Assembly (NCBI RefSeq): GCF_021556485.1 | Contig: NZ_JAKGBW010000002.1 | Span: 124,001-188,000 of the forward strand | Length of the DNA: 64,000 nt | Source: Oceanobacillus alkalisoli | Lineage (GTDB): Bacteria > Bacillota > Bacilli > Bacillales > Amphibacillaceae | Direction of reading: 5' to 3' | Part shown: positions 19,232 to 26,739 of the stretch, piece after piece | How the letters are laid out: each line of letters begins with the position of its first letter | How positions within the stretch are numbered: position 1 is the stretch's first letter | Made by a program: the position numbers and the translations under genes | The notes under the pieces: model-generated | The model's input: the letters and a program-made list of their open reading frames with translations, nothing else | Databases searched by the model: none | What the model was told of the DNA's origin: nothing

Positions 19232-19971
19232 TCGAACGAACGAAATTTCTCTTCATTCCACGGTTGTGTGGATGGGGCCGAAACGATAGTCTGTTCGGGA
19301 AGCTGATAAGCGGTCAATGCATTTCCGAACACACAGCCAGTATCAATATTTATTGTATGATGGATGATTCGTGGAGCCTTAACTGGGGTATGGCCATAAA
19401 TAATCCAACGCTTTCCGTGATAATGTTTTGCCCAATCACGTCGGATCGGCCTACCCAAATTATCGGACTTGCCGGTAGTATCTCCGTAAAGGACGAAGCT
19501 TTTCACTTGCTTATCCGTACGACCGATATATTCTTCTTTTATTCCGGCATGTGCGATGACGGCATTTACTTCAGGAATTTCAAGATAGAGAGGAGCCTGT
19601 TCATATAAAGACATGAACTGCTCTCGAATGTGCTGCTTTTCTTTGTTATCGAGGGTTTCATATTCTTGAACGGTTGTTTCCAGTCCATGCTTCTGTTGGA
19701 CATTATTACCAAGAAAAAAGCGATATAATTTATTGCAATGGTTTCCTGGTACATAGCGGGCGATCTTTTCTGTGACGACCATTCGGTAAACGAGGCGAAT
19801 AACTGCAAGCGAGTTCGGACCGCGGTCGGTTAAATCACCAAGAAAAACAGGAACGCGTCCGCCGGGATGTTTGAAAACTTGATTTTCATAATGGTATCCT
19901 AATGTTTGGAAAAGATCGTGCAGCTCATCGATACATCCGTGCACATCTCCAATACAATCAACTTTCATCAT
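19228..19971 (-). CDS. prpE: Bis(5'-nucleosyl)-tetraphosphatase PrpE
   Basis: 247 residues of the metallophosphoesterase fold. The metal-binding motifs are GDVHGC (residues 8-13), GDLTDRG (about 45-51), GNHCNK (about 76-81) and GHTPVK (about 195). B. subtilis PrpE hydrolyses Ap4A asymmetrically and has been linked to spore germination. Two adjacent ATGs (19971, 19968) both lie behind AAAGGAGG. The gene is convergent with rluD (4-base overlap). Confidence 0.94.
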   Translation of the reverse strand: MMKVDCIGDVHGCIDELHDLFQTLGYHYENQVFKHPGGRVPVFLGDLTDRGPNSLAVIRLVYRMVVTEKIARYVPGNHCNKLYRFFLGNNVQQKHGLETTVQEYETLDNKEKQHIREQFMSLYEQAPLYLEIPEVNAVIAHAGIKEEYIGRTDKQVKSFVLYGDTTGKSDNLGRPIRRDWAKHYHGKRWIIYGHTPVKAPRIIHHTINIDTGCVFGNALTAYQLPEQTIVSAPSTQPWNEEKFRSFD

Positions 19972-20034
19972 TCGTACCTCCTTTATGAACTATTGTACAC
20001 AATATCGCTCGTATTATGAAATAAGAACTTATTC

Positions 20035-20135
20035 TCTTCTGGAGGTCCGCAGTCCAAACACCTCTCGTAGCTCCTGAACGGCGATTAGAAAGCTAAAATT
20101 AGTGAATGAACACTGAATGAAAGTAATTAGTAGTT
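20035..20135 (-). repeat. Dispersed repeat, copy B
   Basis: On the minus strand this segment matches 56345-56560: ATTACTTTCATTCAG, TTCTAATCGCCGTTCA, then ACGAGAGGTGTTTGGACTGC and GGACCTCCAG. The stretch in the middle of the 56345 copy is missing. No ORF. It lies between prpE and mgtE. I looked here for a magnesium (M-box) riboswitch and saw none. Confidence 0.6.
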
Positions 20136-20208
20136 TCTGTAGTTTTTAAATGTTCATTAGTGGAAAGGATATATACATAGAGAGGTTTGTAGGAAAGGAT
20201 TGGTGAAC

Positions 20209-21594
20209 ATGAGTGAATCATTAGAGAGATATGAAGCAGAAAAAGAAGAAAACTATCAAGCTCGCTTTAATACATTACAAACGTCTCTTGAAAAAGATGA
20301 TATTGAAAATTTTAGGGAAGATTTTCTTGATATGCACACGTATGAACAGGCAAGTTTTTTCAAGGAACAGCCTGAGCCGCTCCGCCAGTGGATATATGGA
20401 TACTTGTCTCCAGCGGAATTTGCCGAAATTATCGAAAGTATGGATTTTGAAGATACGTTGGAATACTTTACGGAGATGGATCCACAATATTCCGGGGCAA
20501 TCTTGACCGAACTGCCAGCGGATGATGCGGTTGATATTCTGAATTTATTAGAAAAAGAAGAAGTCGCAAGTTTTTTGACGCTGATGGATCAGGAAGCTGC
20601 TGAAGAAATTAAAATCCTTTTAAATTATGAGGAGAAAACAGCCGGTAGTATTATGACGACGGAGTTTATCGCCTTATACGATACTCAAACCGTCGAGCAG
20701 GTCATGCAAGTGTTAAAAGAAGAAGCACCCGATGCGGAGATGATTTATTATTTATATGTCGTTGATGAAATGAAGAAGATCGCGGGAGTACTGTCCATTC
20801 GTGACCTTATCATTTCTGACAGCGATATGTTGATTAAAGACATCATGAGCGAATGGGTCATTACAGTATCCGTCGGCAAAGACCAAGAAGAAGTAGCACA
20901 ATTGTTTATGGATTACGACTTTCTCGCTGTTCCGGTTGTTGACTTTCAAAATCATCTCATCGGGATTATTACGGTCGACGACATTTTAGATGTTGTAGAC
21001 GCGGAAGCGAGTGAAGACTATTCCAAGCTTGCTGGGGTGGCAGATGGCGAACATCACACCGATACACCGTTTGAAGCAGCCAAAAAACGGTTGCCATGGT
21101 TAATCATTTTATTATTCCTTGGTCTCTTTACTGCAAGTTTGATCGGACAATTTGAAGAAACGTTGGAACAGGTTGCAGTCCTTGCCATTTTCATCCCATT
21201 AATTGCCGGGATGGCAGGTAATTCTGGAACACAGTCGCTAGCTGTTGCAGTTCGAGGGCTTGCAACAGGCAATTTCGGCAAGCAGGGGAACCTTAAATGG
21301 TTGCTGCGTGAACTTGGGACAGGTGTTATCACAGGGAGCGTATCCGGCGTCATTATTTCTATCGTTATTTTTATTTGGCAACAGAATCTGGTTTTAGGGA
21401 TGCTTGTTGGAGTATCGATTATGGCATCTCTGATTGTAGCGACAATCGCAGGAGCTTTCATTCCAATGCTCATGGAACGATTGAACATCGATCCGGCGGT
21501 TGCATCTGGGCCATTCATCACGACTTTGAACGATATTACATCGATCCTAATCTATTTCGGCATGGCAACAACTTTCATGTCGTATCTTGTGTGA
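20209..21594 (+). CDS. mgtE: Magnesium transporter MgtE
   Basis: 461 residues. The cytoplasmic N domain (about 1-130, with superhelical repeats such as LPADDAVDIL), two CBS domains (about 135-255) and five membrane segments (about 285-461) are in family order. The pore-lining LIAGMAGNSGTQSLAVAVRGLA (in part, about 325) and PAVASGPFITTLNDIT (about 425) are conserved. Known role: Mg2+ channel/transporter gated by Mg2+ bound at the N and CBS domains. ATG 20209 is chosen, spaced from GGAAAGGA. Confidence 0.97.
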   Translation: MSESLERYEAEKEENYQARFNTLQTSLEKDDIENFREDFLDMHTYEQASFFKEQPEPLRQWIYGYLSPAEFAEIIESMDFEDTLEYFTEMDPQYSGAILTELPADDAVDILNLLEKEEVASFLTLMDQEAAEEIKILLNYEEKTAGSIMTTEFIALYDTQTVEQVMQVLKEEAPDAEMIYYLYVVDEMKKIAGVLSIRDLIISDSDMLIKDIMSEWVITVSVGKDQEEVAQLFMDYDFLAVPVVDFQNHLIGIITVDDILDVVDAEASEDYSKLAGVADGEHHTDTPFEAAKKRLPWLIILLFLGLFTASLIGQFEETLEQVAVLAIFIPLIAGMAGNSGTQSLAVAVRGLATGNFGKQGNLKWLLRELGTGVITGSVSGVIISIVIFIWQQNLVLGMLVGVSIMASLIVATIAGAFIPMLMERLNIDPAVASGPFITTLNDITSILIYFGMATTFMSYLV

Positions 21595-21603
21595 ATGGAA
21601 GCT

Positions 21604-21631
21604 GGGGGTGGAGTGATCCCCCCTTTTTTTT
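21604..21631 (+). terminator. Terminator after mgtE
   Basis: GGGGG (21604-21608) pairs with CCCCC (21618-21623 region), followed by eight T. Confidence 0.85.
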
Positions 21632-21709
21632 AAAATAAACCAAGAACACTCGTGACCTCCGTGTTGGGAGGTTCAAAGAATACCCGAATTAAATCGGGAA
21701 AATAAATAT

Positions 21710-22100
21710 CATGTCACCTTTCTAATATTAAAAAACTTAGTCAAAATCCAAGGCCCTTGTGTAAAGCCAAGACCAATTTGCCAAGCTCCCGTACCGAGAA
21801 GCCCGTATTCTCTAACAAGCGAAAACTTTTCGTAGAATCTTCGAACCAAACAACGTGGCTTTGTCCGAATTGATCAGCGTAGTAAAAATAAGGTGACGCA
21901 TATTCTGCGGAGAAACGAATCGGACTGCCAGAACGCATTGCAAGATCGACTGCATCATGGTTCGAAATGGCAGTTGCTATCGTATTGGGATTATAAGGTA
22001 GTTCCCAGTCGTATCCATATAATGGCACCCCAAGGATTATTTTAGAACTATCCATCCTCTCTAAAGACCTAATGGATGTTAAATGATTAGGCTTTTTAAA
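21710..22100 (-). pseudogene. Remnant of a GH18-type spore germination hydrolase (YaaH/SleL-like)
   Basis: Only the C-terminal part of a glycosyl hydrolase 18 protein is left: KIILGVPLYGYDW, then AISNHDAV and a YFYYADQFGQSHVVWFEDS stretch typical of LysM-GH18 cortex-lytic enzymes. After DSTKSF the frame is lost; the next frame reads LVREYGLLGTGAWQIGLGF and TQGPWILT, the proper family ending. So there is a frameshift near 21838, and the N-terminal half and LysM domains are gone. An in-frame stop closes the frame on the upstream side near 22105. Not functional as a hydrolase. Confidence 0.85.
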
Positions 22101-22205
22101 CAGTATATTTCAATCCGTTTATTTTGTTCCAATATACTTACACACGGCTGGGCGTCTTCGGCATATACTGATTATGAAAATTTATAATTGAAGGGGAGAC
22201 GGATA

Positions 22206-22652
22206 TTGGATAAGGAACGGTATGCCAAGGCTCCATTATTATATATTCACCAGGCTCGCACAGAGAAGATCAATGCCAATATGCAAGAGTACTATCGGTC
22301 ATCCAAAATGAAAGCTGCAGAAAAAAAAGAAAAACCATCCAATCCCGGCCGGATTAAAAGAACGGTACCGATTTACAATCATAACTCAGTTTCAGATGAA
22401 AGCGAAACAGATGACACGGAACGAGAGAAAGATAAAAACTTTCAGGATATGACGGTTGAGGAGCAGCTCATTTACTTAGCCGATAAACCTTCTTATGCAC
22501 CACGGCTGATTTGTGAAATTAGAACGACCGAACGCAGTTATAAGGGCATTGTTTTAGATTATAAGGACGGAGCAGCTACAATACGAAGCGGAAGAAGAAG
22601 CCTCCAGCTCCCTTATGAAACAATCGAACGGATTCGCTTGCTTAGTCTATAA
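22206..22652 (+). CDS. cotO: Spore coat protein CotO-like
   Basis: 148 residues. N-terminal APLLYIHQA and C-terminal APRLICEIRTTERSYKGIVLDY and ERIRLLSL fit the CotO family, a coat/exosporium assembly protein; the middle (about 40-85) is charged and low-complexity. TTG 22206 is chosen, 8 bases behind AAGGGGAGA; the frame is open further upstream. It is followed by cotZ on the opposite strand, as cotO and cotZ are linked in B. subtilis and B. cereus. Expected to be made late in the mother cell. Confidence 0.75.
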   Translation: MDKERYAKAPLLYIHQARTEKINANMQEYYRSSKMKAAEKKEKPSNPGRIKRTVPIYNHNSVSDESETDDTEREKDKNFQDMTVEEQLIYLADKPSYAPRLICEIRTTERSYKGIVLDYKDGAATIRSGRRSLQLPYETIERIRLLSL

Positions 22653-22671
22653 TTTCCGAGTCAAAAAAGGT

Positions 22672-22711
22672 AAGCGCCCGAATGATGAAAGAATTCATCA
22701 TTCGGGCGCTT
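22672..22711. terminator. Bidirectional terminator between cotO and cotZ
   Basis: A perfect 18-bp stem: AAGCGCCCGAATGATGAA against TTCATCATTCGGGCGCTT, loop AGAA. Serves both convergent genes. Confidence 0.9.
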
Positions 22712-22723
22712 ATTTCATCATGC

Positions 22724-23203
22724 TTAGTTAAAGACGCTAATTGCCGGAAGACATGTAACGTGGCAGAAGCAATGCAAGTCAACCGTAATACAGATTCCTG
22801 TTGCTTGTAAATTTTTTGTTTTTTGCTCGGTTGGATCTTTCAAGTCGTTATAGCCACATGGCTGTTCATGTGCTAATAACAACTCTAAGACTGCACAACC
22901 ATCATCATCAATGCTTTTCACACGGAAAATGAAGCTTGCTACAATTGGGCCAATTTTTTCCTCCCATTTACGGTCTGCTCCAAATCCTTTAAATGGCTTA
23001 CACCCGTCTTTACAGTATAGAATAACTGGTACAGTATCTAAACCATTGTTCGTATCTGTCTCGCCAAGCAGGTCATTGATTGAGCGTTCGCAACTTGTGT
23101 TACAGCATTGCTCCACTACATCTTTCTGTGCTCTCTCTATTTCTTTCAACACGTCGATGACACAGTTCCCTGTGTTATAATCTTTTCCACAACCACAACT
23201 CAT
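22724..23203 (-). CDS. cotZ: Cysteine-rich spore coat/crust protein CotZ-like
   Basis: 159 residues beginning MSCGCGKDYNTGNCV, with nine or more cysteines in the first half and a conserved C-terminal LLLAHEQPCGYND. CotZ and CotY (ExsY in B. cereus) self-assemble by disulfides into the outermost spore layer. Only one such gene is seen here, where B. subtilis has cotZ and cotY. The start follows AAAGGAG on the minus strand. Confidence 0.9.
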   Translation of the reverse strand: MSCGCGKDYNTGNCVIDVLKEIERAQKDVVEQCCNTSCERSINDLLGETDTNNGLDTVPVILYCKDGCKPFKGFGADRKWEEKIGPIVASFIFRVKSIDDDGCAVLELLLAHEQPCGYNDLKDPTEQKTKNLQATGICITVDLHCFCHVTCLPAISVFN

Positions 23204-23424
23204 ACATAATTACTCCTTTCACAAATTATTGACTTTCTGTAATAACATATGTGTGAATAGGTGGTTGGTGTGGGCAAATCTCATCCAAATTTAGTGTGAT
23301 TGTCTAGCTAAAGTAGGCATATTTTTCAGAATAAAGGGTATCGTTTAATAGGAGTACCGTCAGAAATCAATATTCAATACCGAAACATATAATACAAAGT
23401 AAAGACGAAAGGGAGGGGGAGCTG

Positions 23425-23682
23425 ATGGGTTATATTATGCCGGTTGATCGATATCAGTACATCAATTATCAAGAACGGGCGGTTTCGGATAAATTATCTG
23501 TGTCACCGGTAAATGCCAGCTTTCGTCCGATATTGGAAAGAAAGCATCAAGAAGTGTCCAGTGAATATGAACGTTTATTCCCGAGTAATTATAAAACGAG
23601 GACACCACAACATCAGCAAGCAGTAGAGGAGACGTATGCGGAGATAACAGGAAAAGGGAGGATCTTCAGCGAAACAATATAA
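23425..23682 (+). CDS. Hypothetical 85-residue protein
   Basis: A small soluble protein (MGYIMPVDRYQYINYQERAV...) with a very strong ribosome site (AAGGGAGGGGGAG). Rich in Tyr, Gln, Arg; no membrane segment. I do not recognise the family. Its place between cotZ and yjcF-G-H, where B. subtilis has several late-sporulation genes, suggests but does not show a spore function. Confidence 0.65.
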   Translation: MGYIMPVDRYQYINYQERAVSDKLSVSPVNASFRPILERKHQEVSSEYERLFPSNYKTRTPQHQQAVEETYAEITGKGRIFSETI

Positions 23683-23724
23683 AAAAATGGGATGTTTAAG
23701 AAACGGTTAAACATCCCATTTTTG
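23683..23724. terminator. Bidirectional terminator, overlapping the end of the DUF421 gene
   Basis: AAAATGGGATGTTTAA pairs with TTAAACATCCCATTTT. The right arm contains the TAA stop of the minus-strand gene at 23707. Confidence 0.88.
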
Positions 23725-24411
23725 ATGGTTCCGATTTTGAATCGGGTATATTTGCAGGTCTTTATCTTTTTCATACTCCGCGTGAAAAATATCTTCCAGC
23801 TTGTAATTTTGTTTTTTTAGTTCCCCAAGCAACCAATCCTCCGTTAAGTTTCTCTCCTTGAGATTATCATAAATTATTTCTCCATCATTAATTAATGTAA
23901 TCGGCAATTGAACCGGTTGTGCCGCGAGTTTCATATCTTTCCTTGTCGGTGATTGGTAATCCGATTTCCTTAACACCGAGACTGTCCCGTTCGCTTCAAG
24001 GATTGCATATTCCACTTGATCCATAGAAAAGATGTCCTTCGCCCGCAGCATATGTTTCAATTGATTGACGTCCAATTTATTCTTTTTCATTACGTCACGG
24101 ATAAGCTTTCCATTATAGATAACGATTGCCGGACTTCCTTCCAACAGGTAACGTGAACCTTTGAATCGCTGGGTAATATATTCTGTCGTATACATTAAAC
24201 CACCCCAGACAATGACGACAAATCCAATTTGAGGAATACCGACTTTATCATCATAAAGAGCATTACCGATTAGTTCCCCAAGGACAATTGCTGAAATGAA
24301 GTCAAATGCTGTGATTTGGGATATTTGTGTTTTACCAAGAATTTTCGTCAATGCGAATAAGGCAAAGAAGCCAAAGACAAGGTCAAAAAACATTTCGGCA
24401 TAGCCAGACAT
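23707..24411 (-). CDS. DUF421 (YetF-type) membrane protein
   Basis: 234 residues. Two to three membrane segments at the N terminus (about 5-80, with RxxGKxQISQITAFDF-like LGKTQISQITAFDFI) are followed by the soluble DUF421 domain, including YEGSPAIVIYNG-type LLEGSPAIVIYNGK. YetF/YdfS proteins are sporulation- or stress-associated membrane proteins of unknown activity. ATG 24411 follows GGAGGAG; the earlier in-frame start overlaps that site. Confidence 0.88.
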   Translation of the reverse strand: MSGYAEMFFDLVFGFFALFALTKILGKTQISQITAFDFISAIVLGELIGNALYDDKVGIPQIGFVVIVWGGLMYTTEYITQRFKGSRYLLEGSPAIVIYNGKLIRDVMKKNKLDVNQLKHMLRAKDIFSMDQVEYAILEANGTVSVLRKSDYQSPTRKDMKLAAQPVQLPITLINDGEIIYDNLKERNLTEDWLLGELKKQNYKLEDIFHAEYEKDKDLQIYPIQNRNHQKWDV

Positions 24412-24498
24412 AGGAATCTCCTCCAATCAACGAGTATAGCTTAACCGTTACCAAGCATTTTATTCGGTAACCACTTATCAATTGGGGAAAAAGCTAAA

Positions 24499-24530
24499 AA
24501 AATAAACCGCATGCTTTCATACGGTTTATT
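24499..24530 (-). terminator. Terminator after yjcF
   Basis: On the minus strand ATAAACCG pairs with CGGTTTAT, followed by TTTTTTT. Confidence 0.8.
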
Positions 24531-24532
24531 CA

Positions 24533-24958
24533 TTATAATTCTTTTATCATCGTTACGTGCGGAATTCCGGCATCCATAAAAACATCATCGGATAACTTCG
24601 TGTAACCTTGGTCTTCATAAAATCCAATTGCATGGGTTTGAGCGTTCAACTTTGCTTTCAGGTAGCCGTCCTCTCGAATTTTTCGTTCCATTTCATCTAT
24701 TATCATCTTGCCAAAATGTTTACCACGAAACTCTTTTCGTACGCAGATTCGTTCCAGCTTACCATATTCGTCCACATAACGCAGTCTGCTGGCAGCAATC
24801 GGTTCATCTTGAACATATCCAACAAAGTGAATAGCTGTCTTGTCGTATTGATCAAGCTCTTCTTCTTCGGGAACATGCTGTTCTTTTACAAAGACAATCA
24901 TGCGCACGAGGGTGGCGTCATCTCTTTCTTTCTCTGTTGTCACAATGCGTAAATCCAT
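24533..24958 (-). CDS. yjcF: GNAT N-acetyltransferase YjcF
   Basis: 141 residues. The acetyl-CoA loop RKEFRGKHFGKMII (about residues 78-91, R-x-x-G-x-x-x-G) and the NAQTHAIGFYEDQGY motif mark a GNAT enzyme of the ElaA-like/YjcF type. Substrate unknown. ATG 24958 lies 4 bases after the yjcG stop and behind GGAAGGG, so yjcG-yjcF form one operon. Confidence 0.9.
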   Translation of the reverse strand: MDLRIVTTEKERDDATLVRMIVFVKEQHVPEEEELDQYDKTAIHFVGYVQDEPIAASRLRYVDEYGKLERICVRKEFRGKHFGKMIIDEMERKIREDGYLKAKLNAQTHAIGFYEDQGYTKLSDDVFMDAGIPHVTMIKEL

Positions 24959-24962
24959 TCGA

Positions 24963-25478
24963 TTATTCCCTTCCAAGTACAAACGTTTCATGGACCGTCC
25001 ATTGTCCGTTATCTAATTGATATAATAACTGGAAACGGTCAAACGTATCTTCATACGTATGATTTTCCATATTGAGTCTCCCAAGGATATCCGTAAATTC
25101 CACATGAGTCAGTTCCTGTGCTAAGGTGACATGCGGTACAAAAGGATGCTTCCGGGTATCTTCAAATTTTCCACTATGCAGTTTCTCTTCCAGTTTTATG
25201 ATTTCCTCAGACTTTTCAACTTTGAAATAAATTGTATTGGTCACAGGCTCGAAGGAGCTTACCTTTGTAATGTGAATCGGAAAAGGCGCTGTTTCCATTG
25301 CGATTCGTTTCAACTCCGTGACAGTCTCATCCATCTTACCATCCTCAATTTTGAAACTGTCCTTTAACGTAATATGAGGCGGGATGAGTGTGTAGCGTGG
25401 GTCATAACGTTTTCTATAGGAGTTGGCTGCATCTTGAATTTCTTTTGACGGAAAAAAAGCGATTCCAAAGTTCATCAT
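24963..25478 (-). CDS. yjcG: 2H phosphoesterase YjcG (2'-5' RNA ligase-like)
   Basis: 171 residues with the two H-x-T/S motifs of the 2H superfamily: PPHITLKDSF (about residue 34) and VPHVTLAQ (about residue 116). Such proteins act as cyclic phosphodiesterases or RNA ligases; the substrate in Bacillaceae is unknown. First gene of the yjcG-yjcF pair. The region upstream on its strand is the unusual GC-rich block 25530-25880. Confidence 0.92.
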   Translation of the reverse strand: MMNFGIAFFPSKEIQDAANSYRKRYDPRYTLIPPHITLKDSFKIEDGKMDETVTELKRIAMETAPFPIHITKVSSFEPVTNTIYFKVEKSEEIIKLEEKLHSGKFEDTRKHPFVPHVTLAQELTHVEFTDILGRLNMENHTYEDTFDRFQLLYQLDNGQWTVHETFVLGRE

Positions 25479-25529
25479 AAAACCTCCCGTTTATTAGTAG
25501 TCTGTTTGAGTGCACATAGATAGGTAATT

Positions 25530-25880
25530 TTATTTTGCGTAGTAAACTCTAAATCGAAAATGCTGTGGTTAACCAACATCGCTAACCCTAGCCACGTCCG
25601 GTTCCAACGCCCAACAACAATCAAACTTCACACTCCTCTAATCGATAAAGAAGACTTGCCGATTGGCTTCAGCCAGAGGCTTAGTCGCACTTATACCCTT
25701 GTGGTGAAACTCAACATCAACTCACCATCCTCGCCTGAGTTTCCTTTATCTCCCTTCCGGTAAAAAGGAGGTTCGATTAAGTTCGCCCCTTCCTGGGGCA
25801 ACATCGGACTACCTCCCATCCTGGGAGGCACAGTTTATGCGTTGCTAAACGGGCGTTTCCACCTTTGTTTTCAATTATAA
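25530..25880 (-). ncRNA. Candidate structured RNA of unknown class
   Basis: The 470 bases between yjcG and yjcH hold no convincing gene but a block clearly richer in GC than its surroundings. On the minus strand it has two neighbouring short hairpins with AGGA loops: CCTCCC-AGGAT-GGGAGG (25828-25812) and GCCCC-AGGAA-GGGGC (25800-25786). A longer segment rich in possible stems follows, including GTGAGTTGATGTTGAGTTTCAC-like pairing (split) and AAGCCTCTGGCTGAAGCCAATCGG-like pairing. The direction is inferred from its place upstream of yjcG. It could be an sRNA, a leader, or an intron or transposon RNA remnant. I could not match it to a family from memory. Confidence 0.45.
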
Positions 25881-25949
25881 CAAACTTAGAAAATTATGCT
25901 ACATTTGTTTCAGAAAGTTAATAATATAGATGAAAATTGCTGTATTTTT

Positions 25950-26684
25950 CTAGTCGATGATGGACGTTAATGCACGGATCATATCTTTCTGCCAATATTT
26001 CCACGTATGTTCGCCGTCTTCTAACTCGTAATAGAGATAATTGCTGTTTCCAGCTTCCAATAAGGCTTTTAGTTCGCGGTTCGGAGTTAATTGGTCTACG
26101 GTGCTTCCGTCCGTTAGTTTCGCCTCGTCTTCTTTTGCGCCGATTGTGTGATATATATCAAGTGCGGCTAGGTCTTTTGCTTGTTTTACTTGTTCCATCA
26201 CCGGTTCATCGATGAAAGGGGATTGCAGAATTACTTTTCCGAATGTATTCGGATACCGCAAAGCAGTCAGTAACGAAAAAGTTCCGGCAAGTGAGTCTCC
26301 CATCAGAATACGCGATTTCCCCATATGATACGTAGGAAGGAGGTCATCAAGCAGCGGAACAACTTCCTTCACGACAAACTTCGTAAAAGCGTCGTATTCA
26401 TTTCCATTTGGATGGTATTTTCTCCGTCTATCCTCCGCATCTTTGTAATGGATCCCAACAAATATTGTGTTCGTAAGTTCATAGTCTTCATGCAGTCGGT
26501 CACTAAAGGTTGCAATCCGTCCCATCTGATAATAATCATCCCCGTCGAACATCATGCAAATGTTGTACTTGTATAAGTCTGAGAAGCTTTCCGGGTAATA
26601 AACTTTTAATACTTTTGTTTCTCCTAAATATTTGCTCTCGATTTCTTTGTCGACCATTTTCCCTCTTCGTGCCAATGATTCCAC
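25950..26684 (-). CDS. yjcH: Alpha/beta hydrolase, esterase-D-like (YjcH)
   Basis: About 240 residues. The nucleophile elbow GDSLAG (about residue 130), the acidic residue near TDGSTVDQ and the late histidine in DGEHTWKYW form the expected Ser-Asp-His triad of the esterase D/enterochelin-esterase fold. Substrate unknown. The start is uncertain: GTG 26684 overlaps AAGAGGTGG, TTG 26675 is better spaced, and ATG 26657 begins the conserved part. The order yjcH-yjcG-yjcF is that of B. subtilis, but here the two are separated by the GC-rich block. Confidence 0.9.
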   Translation of the reverse strand: MESLARRGKMVDKEIESKYLGETKVLKVYYPESFSDLYKYNICMMFDGDDYYQMGRIATFSDRLHEDYELTNTIFVGIHYKDAEDRRRKYHPNGNEYDAFTKFVVKEVVPLLDDLLPTYHMGKSRILMGDSLAGTFSLLTALRYPNTFGKVILQSPFIDEPVMEQVKQAKDLAALDIYHTIGAKEDEAKLTDGSTVDQLTPNRELKALLEAGNSNYLYYELEDGEHTWKYWQKDMIRALTSIID

Positions 26685-26739
26685 CTCTTGTTCATATGTT
26701 AACTTTATAATATCATGTCTGTAGTTGTTGTTCTATTGC

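Noticed and set aside
20000-20208. M-box magnesium riboswitch before mgtE
   Set aside because: None of the conserved M-box blocks were seen; part of the interval is a dispersed repeat.
25560-25763. 67-codon ORF in the GC-rich block
   Set aside because: No ribosome site and low-complexity translation; the segment looks like structured RNA instead.
25786-25828. SRP RNA, RNase P RNA or tmRNA fragment
   Set aside because: GGGAGGTAG recalls the SRP RNA tip, but the following conserved residues are absent, and none of the RNase P or tmRNA landmarks appear.
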